A stretch of DNA of 64,000 nucleotides from Kuschelorhynchus macadamiae (Eukaryota; Arthropoda; Insecta; Coleoptera; Curculionidae): positions 1,798,001-1,862,000 of the forward strand of contig JAUTXW010001351.1 in assembly GCA_030620095.1 (NCBI GenBank), given 5' to 3'. Made by a program: the position numbers and the translations under genes. The notes under the pieces were generated by a model. It did no database searches. It was not told the DNA's origin and saw only the letters and a list, made by a program, of their open reading frames with translations. This document shows positions 39,236 through 50,694 of the stretch, one piece after another; the stretch's first letter is position 1; every line of letters begins with the position of its first letter.

Positions 39236-40408
39236 AACTTCAAGAAATGGTAAAAATTTACTTATATAATCGTAAAAAACTAATACTACTAACTCGAAAT
39301 ATTAACGTCGAAAAATACGTCAAAATGACAAGATTTGTTATACTAGTGATAATTGAAACGGGTATTGTACATCCAATAATAGAATAAGTAATAATATTAA
39401 GTACAAAAAGTAGGCACAAAGTCCTTTATGTTATTTTTGGACTTAGTTTCGATTCTTCCAAAACAAAAGTAAAACCTATTTAATAATTAGTGAACTAGTG
39501 CCATTAAATAGAGTTTTAAAAACTAGTATAGGATGGATCCAAAGTGTTAAATTTTAAAGATTTCAACTGCCATTATCTCGAAAACAATTGAAGATACGTC
39601 AAAAATTTAAATAAAATTCAGATATGCAACCATATACAGGGTGGTGCAACCAAGATGGGGTGACCGATTGCGGGCAAACGGAGAGGAATTTGAAAAAACA
39701 TTTTTGGGATATGATTGATAGTCAAGAACGCTGTGTTTTAAAATTATACCCATTATACAGGGTGGTCTGAAAAGTTCGTGGTGAACCAAACTTGTGTTTT
39801 TTTAAATGCGACATCCGGTATATTATTATTTTAGTTGATTCTCCTATTCTTTACGATCATTTTGATATGAGGTTTGTTGGGTCTAAAATTTATACCAAGG
39901 GAATGGGACGAGGTTAAAGTGGAAAAAAGGGTTATACTCCGGCCATTTTTTGAAAACAATTGAAGCAGGTATGGAAAAACCAAATATTCTATAAAATGTA
40001 TTGTATCTAGGATTACAATAATCGCTTATAAGTCGTTCAAAATTATTCACTGTGTGGGTGGTCAAGTTTTGCAAATTTACCTTGGATTGAATTTTTTTAA
40101 ATGGAACACCCTATATATTTTACTGTCATATTAAAGATAACATCGCCAGCTTTTAGAAAATACCCTATTTGATATCTTTCTAACCAACAGTTTTTTAGTA
40201 AATTAACCGTGAAACCAAAATTTACTCATTCTAACAGAAACGGTATTATTTACGTTGCTTAAATTGACTACCTATAATATAAGGAGGCCATGATATAATC
40301 ATAAATGAAAAGAAAGATTGACAATCTTGTCAAAACCGCAAAGTGTCAGAGAATTGGCATCAATTATCATTGTTTTTTGACGATAAGCCGAGAAATTGTT
40401 AAGTAACA

Positions 40409-41468
40409 ATGGGTTTGAGTACTCCAGAGTTGATAAACATGACTTTTATGTTGGGCGAGTGTCAAAAAAACCCTTTACTAGCAAGCAGGGTTTATGCGGT
40501 ACGATATCCCGATGCCGAAAAAAAACCAAGACCTGAAGCTTTTGCAAGTTTATTAGAGAGGTTTCAAGAAACAGGCAATGTTGCTTTTAAGAAACGTAAA
40601 GTAATTAATAAACCAGTTACCAATGAAGATAATGCTTTGACAGTGTTATTAACAGTGCAAGAAAATCCACACACAAGTACCAGGGAAATTGACTGATATT
40701 GAACGCACTAGTATTAAACGGATTCTGAAACAACATAAATATCATGCCTACCACATTGAATTACACCAAGAACTGTATGATCGCGATTACGTCCAACGAC
40801 AGGAGTTTTCAATTTGGTTTTTAAATACAATTTGGGATAATCCAGGTTTTGTAGATAGGGTGCTGTTTTCAGATGAAGCAACTTTTAAAAGCAACGGCTT
40901 GGTTAACAAACATAATATGCAATATTATTTAACCGAAAATCCACATTGGATTCGTCAGGTGGACCATCAAAATAAATGGTCAATTAATGTTTGGGGAGGT
41001 ATAATTGGCTCTCATGTTATAGGACCATATTTCTTTGAAGAGCATTTAACGGGAGAAGTCTATTTAAATTTTTTGAGAAATGAGTTGCCCGTATTGCTCG
41101 AAGACTTACCTTTAATGTTAAGAAATTCCTTATGGTTCCAACGTGATGGAGCACCCCCGCATTACCATAGGCATGTAAGACATTTTCTCAATAATTGGAA
41201 AAGAGAGCATTGGATTGGGCGAGGTGGACCAGTTAAGTGGCCTGCGAGGTCACCCGATTTAACGCCACTAGATTTCTTTTTATGGGGACATGTTAAAGAA
41301 GAAGTTTATAAAGAGGTTCCAACCACAGTGGAAGATATGAAGTTGAGAATAATAACCAGTTTTCGCAACATTTCAGACCTGACTTTAAGAAAAGTGAAAC
41401 TTTCATTTATGGATAGACTCGAAATGTGCCTTCAGCAAAACGGTGGTTTAGTTGAACATCTTTTATAA
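40409..41468 (+). pseudogene. Mariner-like transposase (DD41D) with one frameshift
   Basis: Two frames together cover the family's full length. The first (40409-40696) encodes the N-terminal DNA-binding part. The second (from 40689) encodes the rest of the linker and the catalytic domain, with aspartates in FSDEATF, QRDGAPP and TPLDFFLW, the last two 41 residues apart. The break is a loss of about 8 bases near 40692, visible by comparison with the minus-strand copy, which reads REIERATDIERT there. This copy keeps the full linker (SIKRILKQHKYHAYHIE) that the other lacks. Overall identity between the two transposases is high (above 90% by eye), so they moved fairly recently. Confidence 0.85.
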
Positions 41469-41532
41469 GTTCTAATTACATTGTTTTTGTTGATTTATAT
41501 TAAATTTATTTTTTTTTGTAAAAAAAGATCTG

Positions 41533-41665
41533 TTATTAATACTGTCAAAGCATTATCTTCATTGGTAACTGGTTTATTAATTGCTTTACGTTTTTTTTGA
41601 AAGCAACATTTCCTGTTTCTTGAAATCTCTATGATAAACTTGGAAAAGCTTCTATCTTGTTTTTA
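41533..41665 (-). repeat. Inverted partial copy of the transposase 5' coding region in the 3' TIR
   Basis: On the minus strand this reads like the coding strand around 40544-40655 (AAGCTTTT, TTTCAAGAAACAGG, AAACCAGTTACCAATGAAGA), with stops. It has the same deletion of the start-codon region as 1373-1508 in copy 1, so the arrangement predates both insertions. Confidence 0.85.
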
Positions 41666-42621
41666 TTTCGGCCTCGCATCATCAAAGAACAATATTTATT
41701 TATTTACTGATGACAATATTCTGACACTTTGCTGTTTTGACAGAACTGTCAATCTTTTGTTCAATTTATGATGATATCATGGCCTCCTAATATTAAATTG
41801 TCAATTTTAACAACGTGAATTCAGAGTAATTCGTGTTAAAATGAAGAAATTTTGATTTCACAGCTAATTTACTGAAAAACTGTTGGTCAGAAAGGTATCA
41901 AATATGGTATTTTCTGAAAGCTAGTAATGTTATCTTTAACATGAAAGTAAAATATACAGGGTGTTCCATTTAAAAAAAATCAATCCAAGGTAAATTTGCA
42001 AAACTTGACCACCCTGTATAACAGTGAATAATTTTGAATGACTTACAAGCCATTATTGTAGTCCTAGATACAATACATTTTATAGAATATTTGGTTTTTC
42101 CATACCTGCTTCAATTGTTTTAAAAAATGGCCGGAGTATAACCCTTTTTTCCACTTTAACCTCGTCCTATTCCCTTGGTATAAATTTTAGACCCAACTAA
42201 CCTTATATCAAAATGGTCGCAACGAATAGGAGAATCAACTAAAATAATAATATACCGGGTATTCCATTTAAAAAAACACAAGTTTGGTTCACCACGAATT
42301 TTTCAGACCACCCTGTATAATGGGTATAATTTTAAAACAAAGCGTTCTTGACTATCAATCATATCCCAATTTTTTTTTTCAAATTCCTCTCCGTTTGCCC
42401 ACAATCGTCCACCCCATCTTGGTTGCACCACCCTGTATAGGATGTTCCACTTAAAATTAGCAAGTTGACATTTGATACCTGTATAACCGGAAGTGCTGCC
42501 ATTTTGAAAATATTCTAGTTCGATGGCCTCTATCGACAATAGTATAGGGCCAAATTTTCAGATATTTGACAGTTATAGTCTGGCTATAATTAAGCCGTTC
42601 CGGAACACTTGCCAAACCCTG

Positions 42622-44634
42622 TATATCATAAGGGTTTTGATACTTCAAAAGCAATAATCAAGCCATGCTAATAAATGTAGTGGATATGTTTCAGTCGCAA
42701 ATTACAAAGGTAAGAAGATTCACTGAGGATGTTTGGTGGCGAAAGTCACCGTTATTCTTTTATAGAGAGACGAGGTTTAACTGGACGAGCTCAACAGTTT
42801 AACGTGGACTCCAGGCCACAAAACAGGCAGTATTTCTAGGTAAAGAAGAATAGAATTTACGCGGCCTTTTTCAGGCTGAACTATATTACGAAATAGTACG
42901 AGGTAGTGCGCATTTAGCAGCTTCCGGTTCAACAGAATATGAGGTGTATCGAGCACGGCTTCCTTAGAATATCCCTCTAAAATGTCTCGCTAAGTCAACA
43001 ATTTCTCCTTCGAAATGTCGCGTTTAATCATTTTTGGAAAATCAGGATACGCTCAGGTACTTTCGGTAAATCGACATAAATAAAAACATTGATCCATATC
43101 TCAAGTATTTTATTTAAAAAAATTAAATAACGAGTAACTAACTAACTCTAACGTATGAGGAGAATAAAAATGGAAATAAAAATTTGCTCCACTGGGGAAA
43201 TTTATCCTTAAATAACTTCAGAAAGTACTTTTTTCTTCGTTTGTACAAAATTTAGTACATGATATGCTTGAGTTTCATATCATGCCCAGATTTAGATTCT
43301 GTGTAATTATTTTTAAGTAGATTGTTGAAAAAATAATGGTTGTCTTTAAAATAGTTTACCTACTAGTGCTACTACTATTACTATTGCAGACAATTTCTTA
43401 CAAACATAAAAATTAAAAATCGCTAACCAAGATATTACAAAAGCCAAGATAAAATTTAAATATTTGTACTACGCCGTCGGTCGTGGTTTATTTATTTATG
43501 TCTCTATAATGCCCTTATACCAACCGCTGAGTACGGTGCTGTTTCTGCGTCGATTATATGACTTTCTTGTTTTGAACTGCACAAATTCTCATTAATATCG
43601 TTTGAAATTGTCTGTAATCATAAATTGGTACAAGGCCATATTTCCTGGAATCAGAGGGATGAATCTATAATTAAACAGCTGTATTAAGCAGAATCCTCAT
43701 TGTAAGTTGCCTAAACTTTGGTAATAATATTATATCTTATCATGTTCCCAGAATACGCCTACTTAGAACAACTTACACCTAACAGCATCGCCAAACGATT
43801 TTTTTGCAAATATATTCGTTTTGCTTCTCCATAATACGAAAGAGCAATAACGCAAAATGGTCACGTTTCTAATAATGAGGAAAGAAGATTTTGTCCTACA
43901 TTTTCTGCTGCTGGAAAAGGTTGTTCCAACGAGAAGCCGGTGAAGGTAAAATCATAATTAATATGGCAGTCGCAGTCTTTATTTTAAATTTATGTAGTTT
44001 ACGTTAATTGTGTCAGGTTTTATACGAGACGTAATAATAACTTCTTTTAAGAAAATGCGCAAATTTACCGAGTGACGGTCTTTTAACAAACGGTTACCAA
44101 GCGTGACCTGTTTCGTATAATTAAAGTAAAAAATATTTGCAGCTTTAATGAAACGAAATTTACTCCCAATATATTAAAAAATCGCAATTTTTATCATTGG
44201 TGCAGTACACGTATATTGGAAGAATCTTAAGAAGAGAGTGCCCGACACATGGGATACCTAAACAGAGATTTTTGTCAAAGAACGACGCACGAATCTTTTG
44301 GTAAAATGGCTTCGATCAAATCCCTAAAAAATTTAAGTATATTGTAGTTCGAATACAGAGGCAAATTTACCATTGTCGCGACAAAATCGTTCGAACGGTT
44401 TTCGAGATACAGGGTGTTAAACTTTGCCCAAATACTATACAAAATACATGGGGAAAACAGGATAAAACAAAATAAGTTTTTTGAACGTATTTAACATATA
44501 GTATTTTCCGAAATAAAAGAAAAAATATTTATTAAAGTTTTGTTAAAGTTAATATTTATATGAACAAAAATTCGCAAGTGATATATTGTAAAGGTTATTC
44601 GCCCCATGTCTCGGAAACAAAGTAATTTCATAGT
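42622..44634. other. Unassigned sequence
   Basis: No gene I can support. A faint frame near 43500-43545 (LYNALIPTAEYGA) recalls the end of LINE reverse transcriptases but cannot be extended. ATACAGGGTGTTAAACTTTG at about 44408 is another mariner-type end motif without a visible partner. Confidence 0.45.
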
Positions 44635-45440
44635 ATTGTAATCGTGAAAAAATCACTCTCCGAGGTTTTTGCAGATCTTTGTGTTTTAGGGTCCCTGGAC
44701 CCCGAAATACATGTTCTCATTTCCCTCTGCCTGTCTGTACGCGGCTTCTTACCCGATTTGCTTCAAATTTGGCTCAAACAATCAAGAGTCATATGGGGAT
44801 GATACAGTAATATAAAATGGCGGAGCAAAATGACGGCCAAATAAAATGGTAAAAAATCATTAAAAAACTACTTTTCCAGCTGAGCTTAAATTTTGCACAA
44901 TAATTAAATGTGATGTAATAAACTGAACTTGAACACCCGTATTCACTAAAAGAGGTTTAAATTTAGATCAGGTCTAACTTGACAGTTATAGGTTTAAGAT
45001 GACATTTTTGACAATTGAACAAATAATTTTTCTAAATGTCAGAATTACAAAATTACAGTGACATAAGCTAAACATAACTTGTGAACTAAGAGTTTTAAGT
45101 ACCATATACCTGATCTAACTTTTAAACCTTTTTAGTGAATATGGGGGTAAATGTTTAAAAAATCAGTGTGAAAAAACTACATATCTAATTGACTTCAAAT
45201 TTTGCATAAAAACCAAGTCTGACAGAGAGATAAACTGGTAAAAACTAAAAGTTTAGTGTAAATCCTGTATGTAAAAATAAAATGACGGACCAATAACTTT
45301 AATAATTCGGTAAAATTCTATTTCCTGGAATAAAGATTCTTTTATGGGGGAATATAATAAACGACATAATTTGTTTTTTTAAAGACTATATGAATAACGT
45401 TATGAAAAGTAAAACATAATTAAATTTAAAATAACAAATT
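44635..45440 (+). repeat. Family R copy, plus orientation, interrupted by a MITE
   Basis: Begins TTGTAATCGTGAAAAAATCA, then TCCCTCTGCCTGTCTGTACG, GTCATATGGGGATGA, ATGGCGGAGCAAAATGACGG and, after the MITE, AATTGACTTCAAATTTTGCA and the TTCCTGGAATAAAGATTC end block. Confidence 0.8.
44934..45148. mobile_element. MITE of about 215 bp
   Basis: Terminal inverted repeats of about 40 bp: ACACCCGTATTCACTAAAAG on the left and, in reverse complement, ACCCCCATATTCACTAAAAA on the right, both continuing into GGTTTAAA and AGATCAGGT. It interrupts an R repeat whose two halves resume on either side. A lone related end (ACACCCCTATTCACTA) occurs at about 50677-50693. No target duplication could be fixed. Confidence 0.75.
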
Positions 45441-46179
45441 AAAAAAAAAACAAATAAAAATATAAGCAGGGATTTTATTTGAGTAGACACAACATGTAAA
45501 TTAATGTGTGTTCGATCTGGATTTAAAACCCGATATAAATGAATTTTAGTTATATGAATTAAATAGATGTATTGTTATAAATATTTATTTGTGCTTGAGC
45601 AAGAAATCTGTTTAGGAGAACGGTCACTTTCAGCTTGACAAACAACATAAAAATGTGGCATATTAATTACTTGAATACATTGTTATAAATTTCTGTTTTC
45701 TTAAGAAAACGGTTTTTTATAAAGTGAATATATTTTAACCCGGGAAAGTACGAGTCACTATTAATTCAATAATTAAAATTCTTGTTTAAAATAGTCACAA
45801 TATTTAAAAAAATATTTAACCATTGAATGACCCTTATTTCAAAACTTGTAATCCGGCAAGAGGGAATAATTCTTATTTGCCCCACAAATTGTTTTTGCCA
45901 CTATAAACAAACAAAAACATTACGTGGTTATGTAAAAAAATCTGTTTTATTTGTACCTACTGATTCAGGCGCTGAGATTTGGGCTATAGTGATATTCCTG
46001 TGTGGTTACGTAGTTGCAATAATTTAGCAAAATATTTCTAGATAAAACAAGTTTTTCTTAAATTTTTCTTTTTGTCGCCATGAAGGTCATTAGTGTACCT
46101 TCTGATTTGTTAAAAACCTTGATTCGTCGTTGCCGTTTCTGTAGTTTTCGTTGGTGAGTAAGTAGTGCAAAATAAAAAA
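45441..46179. other. Unassigned AT-rich sequence
   Basis: Nothing recognised; frames of 66 codons on both strands have no domains. Confidence 0.5.
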
Positions 46180-47870
46180 ATCGGTAAACCCCCCTTATCC
46201 AGAATTTCCCTCGATATGATTTTTTGTTATTTGTAAGGAATAGTGAAGTGTGATCCAATTTAGTTCAGTACATACTCACAGTATGTATATATATGTGTTA
46301 CATATACTGTCTTTTGAAACATTTTTTTTGGACCCCATTTTGTTGCATCATATTGGATTCCTATCAATATTTTACCAGTTTATTTCCACCTACACCACTG
46401 AGCAAAATTTATAATACGAGTAAATTGAATAAGTAGTTTTTACATTGACACATACCGTGATTTTATCCCATTATCTCATTTAATTTTTCTGCAAAATTTC
46501 TCTGTTGAACAAGATTTTTTTAAGTTGATTTTTTAAAAATTTTATTTGGCCGCCATTTTGTTTCGCTATCTTAAATTCGTACCATATTTGCTAATTTGTT
46601 TTGCTATCTTGGATTCATATCAAAATGTTACCAGTTCCTTCCTATGTAACACTTGATTGTTGTGCAAAATTTGAGGTAAATTGGATAATTAGTTTTTTAG
46701 GTACTAATAATTTTTCTAACATTGTTCCGCCATATTATTTTTCCCAACATATCAGCAGGTCATCCCCATATGACCTTTAATTTTTGACGAAAATTTGAAG
46801 TCAATCTGGTAAGCAGTTTTTAAGCTAAGCCGCGAACTGACGGACCGACGGAATTGATCAAACATATTTTTTGGCATGTAGGGACGCTAAAACGTTAAGA
46901 TATGTAAAACTTGACCGGTGATTTTTTTCACGATTATATTTTTTTTTTGCCGCCATTTTGTTCCGCCATCTTGGATTAGTAACACAGTTTTACTAGTTGA
47001 TCCCTATACCACAATTAGTTATGGCACACAATTTGAAATCAATTCATTAAGGAATTTTTTCAGGTTGAATTTTTAAATATTTTACTATTCCGCCATCTTG
47101 TTATCTTCGATTCGTACTGAAATTTTAGCAGTTGATTCCAACTTGTTTGTGCAAAATTTTAGATAAATTGGATAAGAAGTTTTTTAATAATAGTTTTTTT
47201 TAACATTTTACTAGGCCGCCATTTTGTTCGCCAAAATATTACCAGGCCATCCCAATATGATCCTTAATTTTTTATCAGAATTTGAAGTCAATCGGGTAAG
47301 TATTCTTTAAGCTATGCGGCGAATTGACAGCCTGACGGGCAAACAGACTGACGGAATTAATAAAATATATTTTTTGGCTTCTAGATACGCTGAATCCAAG
47401 ACATGTAAAAACATGAGAGGGTTATTTTTTACTATTGCAATTGATCCCTATACCACAATTAGTTATGGCACACAATTTGAAATCTATCTATTAACAGTTT
47501 TTCCAGTTTTGTTCCGCCATCTTGGATTTGCACCAAATTGTTACCAGTTGATTCCAACATAATACGTGATGTTTGAAAATTTGAAACAAATTGGATATGG
47601 GGTTTTTAATAATATTTTTTTACATTTCACTAGGCCATCATATTGTTTCGCCATATCGGATTTTTAAAAATGTTACCAGGTCATCCCCATATGACCCTTA
47701 ATTTTTGACCAATATTTGAAGCAGTCCGCTAAGTAGTTTTTCAGCTATGCCACAAACAGACGGACGGAATAGAGAAAACATGTTTTTAGGCATCTAGGGA
47801 CCCTGAAACTTGAAGACTCAAAAATCTCAGAGGGTGATTTTTACTTCCCTTTTACGGGGAAGTCCTAATC
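46180..47870 (-). repeat. Family R copies in minus orientation, partly repeated internally
   Basis: Starts with an R end (CCCTTATCCAGAATTTCCCTCG, then TGTGATCCAATTTAGTTCAG). It then holds three rounds of CGCCATTTTG/CGCCATCTTGGATT modules (46550-46910, 46950-47390, 47450-47860), two of them ending in a GACGGAATT segment and AGGGACG/AGGGACCC. The final terminus is ACTTCCCTTTTACGGGGAAG at about 47852. Confidence 0.8.
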
Positions 47871-49225
47871 TGACTAGGTTTTAAAATAAATAAATATACT
47901 ATATATGTGTAATAACACATATACTAAATAAGTATATGTCAAGCATGCAGTGAATTAGATTGTAATGTTTCTATCTTTTCAACAAAAATGTAAATATTAA
48001 AATGTCTGTAACGCCAAAGCAGGTCTTAAGTGCTGACTCCTTGTTATATAAGATTTTTTTTGCTCTTAATTATTTGTTTTTTATCTGTTAAAATATTTGC
48101 AGTAATTTGCTTTTCACCCTGGATACCTGGATACTATGCATAAAGTAATTTATTATTATATAGCTATATATACATTATTATTAAACGTATATAATAAAGC
48201 CAGTAAAAGCCAATTCACTTTTTTCTTTATTGGATTTGATCAAAGTTTAACACTTCATGATAATGCAAATCGACAGTAAAAATTGTCTTCTACTTTTAAT
48301 TTAAATAGGCTCCCAAAAACATATCTGGTTCATTTATCACCTGGATAAATTCACATTATACTATTAATGCATATATTTTCAATGAATTTCAGTTTTGGGA
48401 CCATTTAGATAGGATTAGATTTTTATTAACTTCAATTTTATCCGGTAGTTAAGAAGATACTGGTGTAACTCTAAAACCCATCAATTTTTCACCGTCTTAT
48501 TAACCGGCGAAGAAAAAACCGTCCCGTTGTTTATTGGATACGATTATCAGAAAGTTTCTTTCTTCTGTTTCAAAAAATGTATCTTTTTGTTTATTAAAAA
48601 CAGTAGACTTTGCGATAATCTGTTATAAAGTTTAGATAAATTGTATTTTTTTCTGTAAAAAAAAAACGGTCATTTTATTAAAAACAATGTTTTTTTTAAG
48701 ATCAGCCGCCATATTTGTTGTCTGGCTGACCATCTGGCTCATTCGTTAGATCAATAACCTTTCTGTGGGTGACCCACATCGACCTATCACACTGCAGATA
48801 CCATGGGATTTATTTGAATCTTCAGAATCGTTAATTCAAATTCATTCCGATGTCTTCTTAAAGGGATCATATTTACCAAAAATTTCATAAATCTCATGGA
48901 TATTGAACAATGATGGATTTACCCGAATCGTCGATACTGCAACTGTAAATAATACTATAGCGAACCTCTGCACTGCGGTTAGGGTTTTCCAGTTCTGAGG
49001 AAAATTATTTAATATATCAATAATCTATTTATTATTTATTATAGATAAGTTCTATAGATTTCATGGGTCGAGTTGCGTCGAGCCCAATTCCGACGAAGGA
49101 AGTATTTTTATGTTTTGCCAACGCTAATCACATTCTGGGCGATTCAGACACGTTTCGGTACCATTGGCAATTTATAATTTCTCATCGCACATAAAATTCC
49201 AACGTTTAATGTTCACATTTGTAAA
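47871..49225. other. Unassigned sequence
   Basis: No open frame of interest. The part 48700-49200 is less AT-rich but shows neither a gene nor a repeat known from elsewhere in the window. Confidence 0.5.
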
Positions 49226-49232
49226 ATGGTAA

Positions 49233-50060
49233 TTAGGGATGTCAATTCAGGGATCTCAGAGAAAAATCTTGTCTCAAAATTACCGGGATTAAACTGATCA
49301 ATTCCGGGATTAATCCCGTTTTTTATACGCCGGGAATTCAATTCAATTCAATTCTCGTAATAATACAGATTTTGGTTGCGTTTGATGCGATTGTATTACG
49401 TAGGGCTTTGAACAAATTTAAAATTCATGTTGAATGAATTATCCAAAATTAAAACACCACTTAGCATTAAACTGCAAGAGAAATTAAGAACGAGAATCAA
49501 GCAAAGCACAACCAAACATTCTGAAATTCTCGGCTATTTCGCAACTACGGACATTATAAACTCTGAACAAGATGATTGGTATAAAACATCAAGAATTTAA
49601 TCTTATTAAATCTGAATTAGAAACATTCTTATTCAGGCTCGGCAACGAAAATGAATCAATTAATTAATATGAAACAGTGATCAGTGACGAAGATGATATT
49701 CCCCTTGCAGCAACTTTGGAAGCGGCAAATGAACCTTAAGCGTTAAATTGCAAAAGGTATTACAAAAAGTCGGGAACATCTAATTAATTACAAAAGTACA
49801 AAAGAAATTGATCTATTCGCAAATAGTGGCAGTCGGAGCCGTAACCTACAAAAACCCTTCGAATGTTTAACAACTATTCAGTCCACAAACGTGAAACCTT
49901 AAGATATTTTTCTTCTGCAGGGTTTTTATGTAACAAAAGACGTTTAACGTTTGGAGGCGAACCTTCAGATGCAGTAATGTCTTGTATTTTGTATTTTTGT
50001 CAAAAATTTGTGTTTAAATTTGTTAAGAAGTGTTTTCGGTTAATTATTGCTTTTTAACTT
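49233..50060 (+). pseudogene. hAT transposase C-terminal fragment with a hAT-like terminus
   Basis: TAGGGATGTCAATTCAGGGA at 49233 resembles a hAT-type terminal repeat. From 49430 on, short plus-strand frames read LQEKLRTRIKQSTTKHSEIL, DEDDIPLAATLEAANEP and, at 49886-50010, RYFSSAGFLCNKRRLTFGGE. The last fits the SER.FS.AG....K.R box in the hAT C-terminal dimerisation region. At least two frameshifts and a stop separate the pieces, and most of the catalytic domain is missing. No matching right end with a target duplication was found. Confidence 0.6.
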
Positions 50061-50690
50061 AATACAACAAAAGTTGTTAAATAAATAGTTTATGAAATTG
50101 TGTGTTTTAACATAGACTAACCTACCTGTAATTTAACATGACAGCGGAATTTAGGTGATTTAGTTTTAATTCACAGAAATACAGTGGATTTCTAATATTT
50201 AATATTCAAACCAGATGTACGGAACAGACAATTCACCTTTAAATATAAATGTTCAAGTTTAGCTATTTCTGGACTTTATTAAGTAAATTTAAAAAATACT
50301 AATTTAACAAATCCGCGAAATTTAAAAAACCAATGTCAACAGGTTCGACATTCGTCTATATTCCACTTTGGCCGGTAACAGGCTATGTTTCACAAACAGT
50401 GCGGCATATTTTATTTCAACTTGAGAAATTATACAATTGGCTGAAATTTATAGACCGTTTGGTATTTTATTATGGGACTGATTTATATAAGCGTTTAATA
50501 GATTTTAATGTATTAAATCGAAGAAATAATATTTCTTTTGTTGATTATTTATTCATGTCATTAACTAGAACGGATACCTAATATATAATATTGTCAATAC
50601 CAATATATAGAGTTTTTGCTTTGACAAGTGTTACATAATTTTGAACCATACTATGGTTTTAGCTAGAAAACATTTACACCCCTATTCACT
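50061..50690. other. Unassigned AT-rich sequence
   Basis: An 82-codon frame at 50333-50581 has no recognisable domain or signal. Near the end (50677-50693) lies a lone copy of the MITE terminus described at 44934. Confidence 0.45.
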
Positions 50691-50694
50691 AGAG

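Larger units (their letters stand above)
39637..42435 (+). mobile_element. DD41D mariner-like element, copy 2, with nested TIR shells
   Basis: A 2799-bp element beginning CAGGGTGGTGCAACCAAG (39637) and ending with its reverse complement at 42435, flanked by TA. Inside are two more concentric TIR pairs: CAGGGTGGTCTGAAAAG at 39758 with its mirror ending 42315, and GGTGGTCAAGTTTTGC near 40058 with its mirror ending 42015. It was inserted into the right TIR of the older element 37865-42621. Confidence 0.9.
37865..42621 (-). mobile_element. Old mariner-like element, split by a younger relative
   Basis: The left end CGGGGTTGGGCAAATGTTCC (37865) and the reverse complement of the right end (CAGGGTTTGGCAAGTGTTCC, ending at 42621) are TIRs flanked by TA. 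They continue inward for about 240 bp (left 37865-38112; right 42436-42621 plus 39575-39634). The right TIR is cut at 39636 by the 2.8-kb element and resumes at 42438. Without the insert the element is about 1.96 kb, typical for mariner. Its transposase gene is badly decayed. Confidence 0.8.

Noticed and set aside
43500..43545. LYNALIPTAEYGA, similar to the end of LINE reverse transcriptases
   Set aside because: Cannot be extended in either direction; too short to call.
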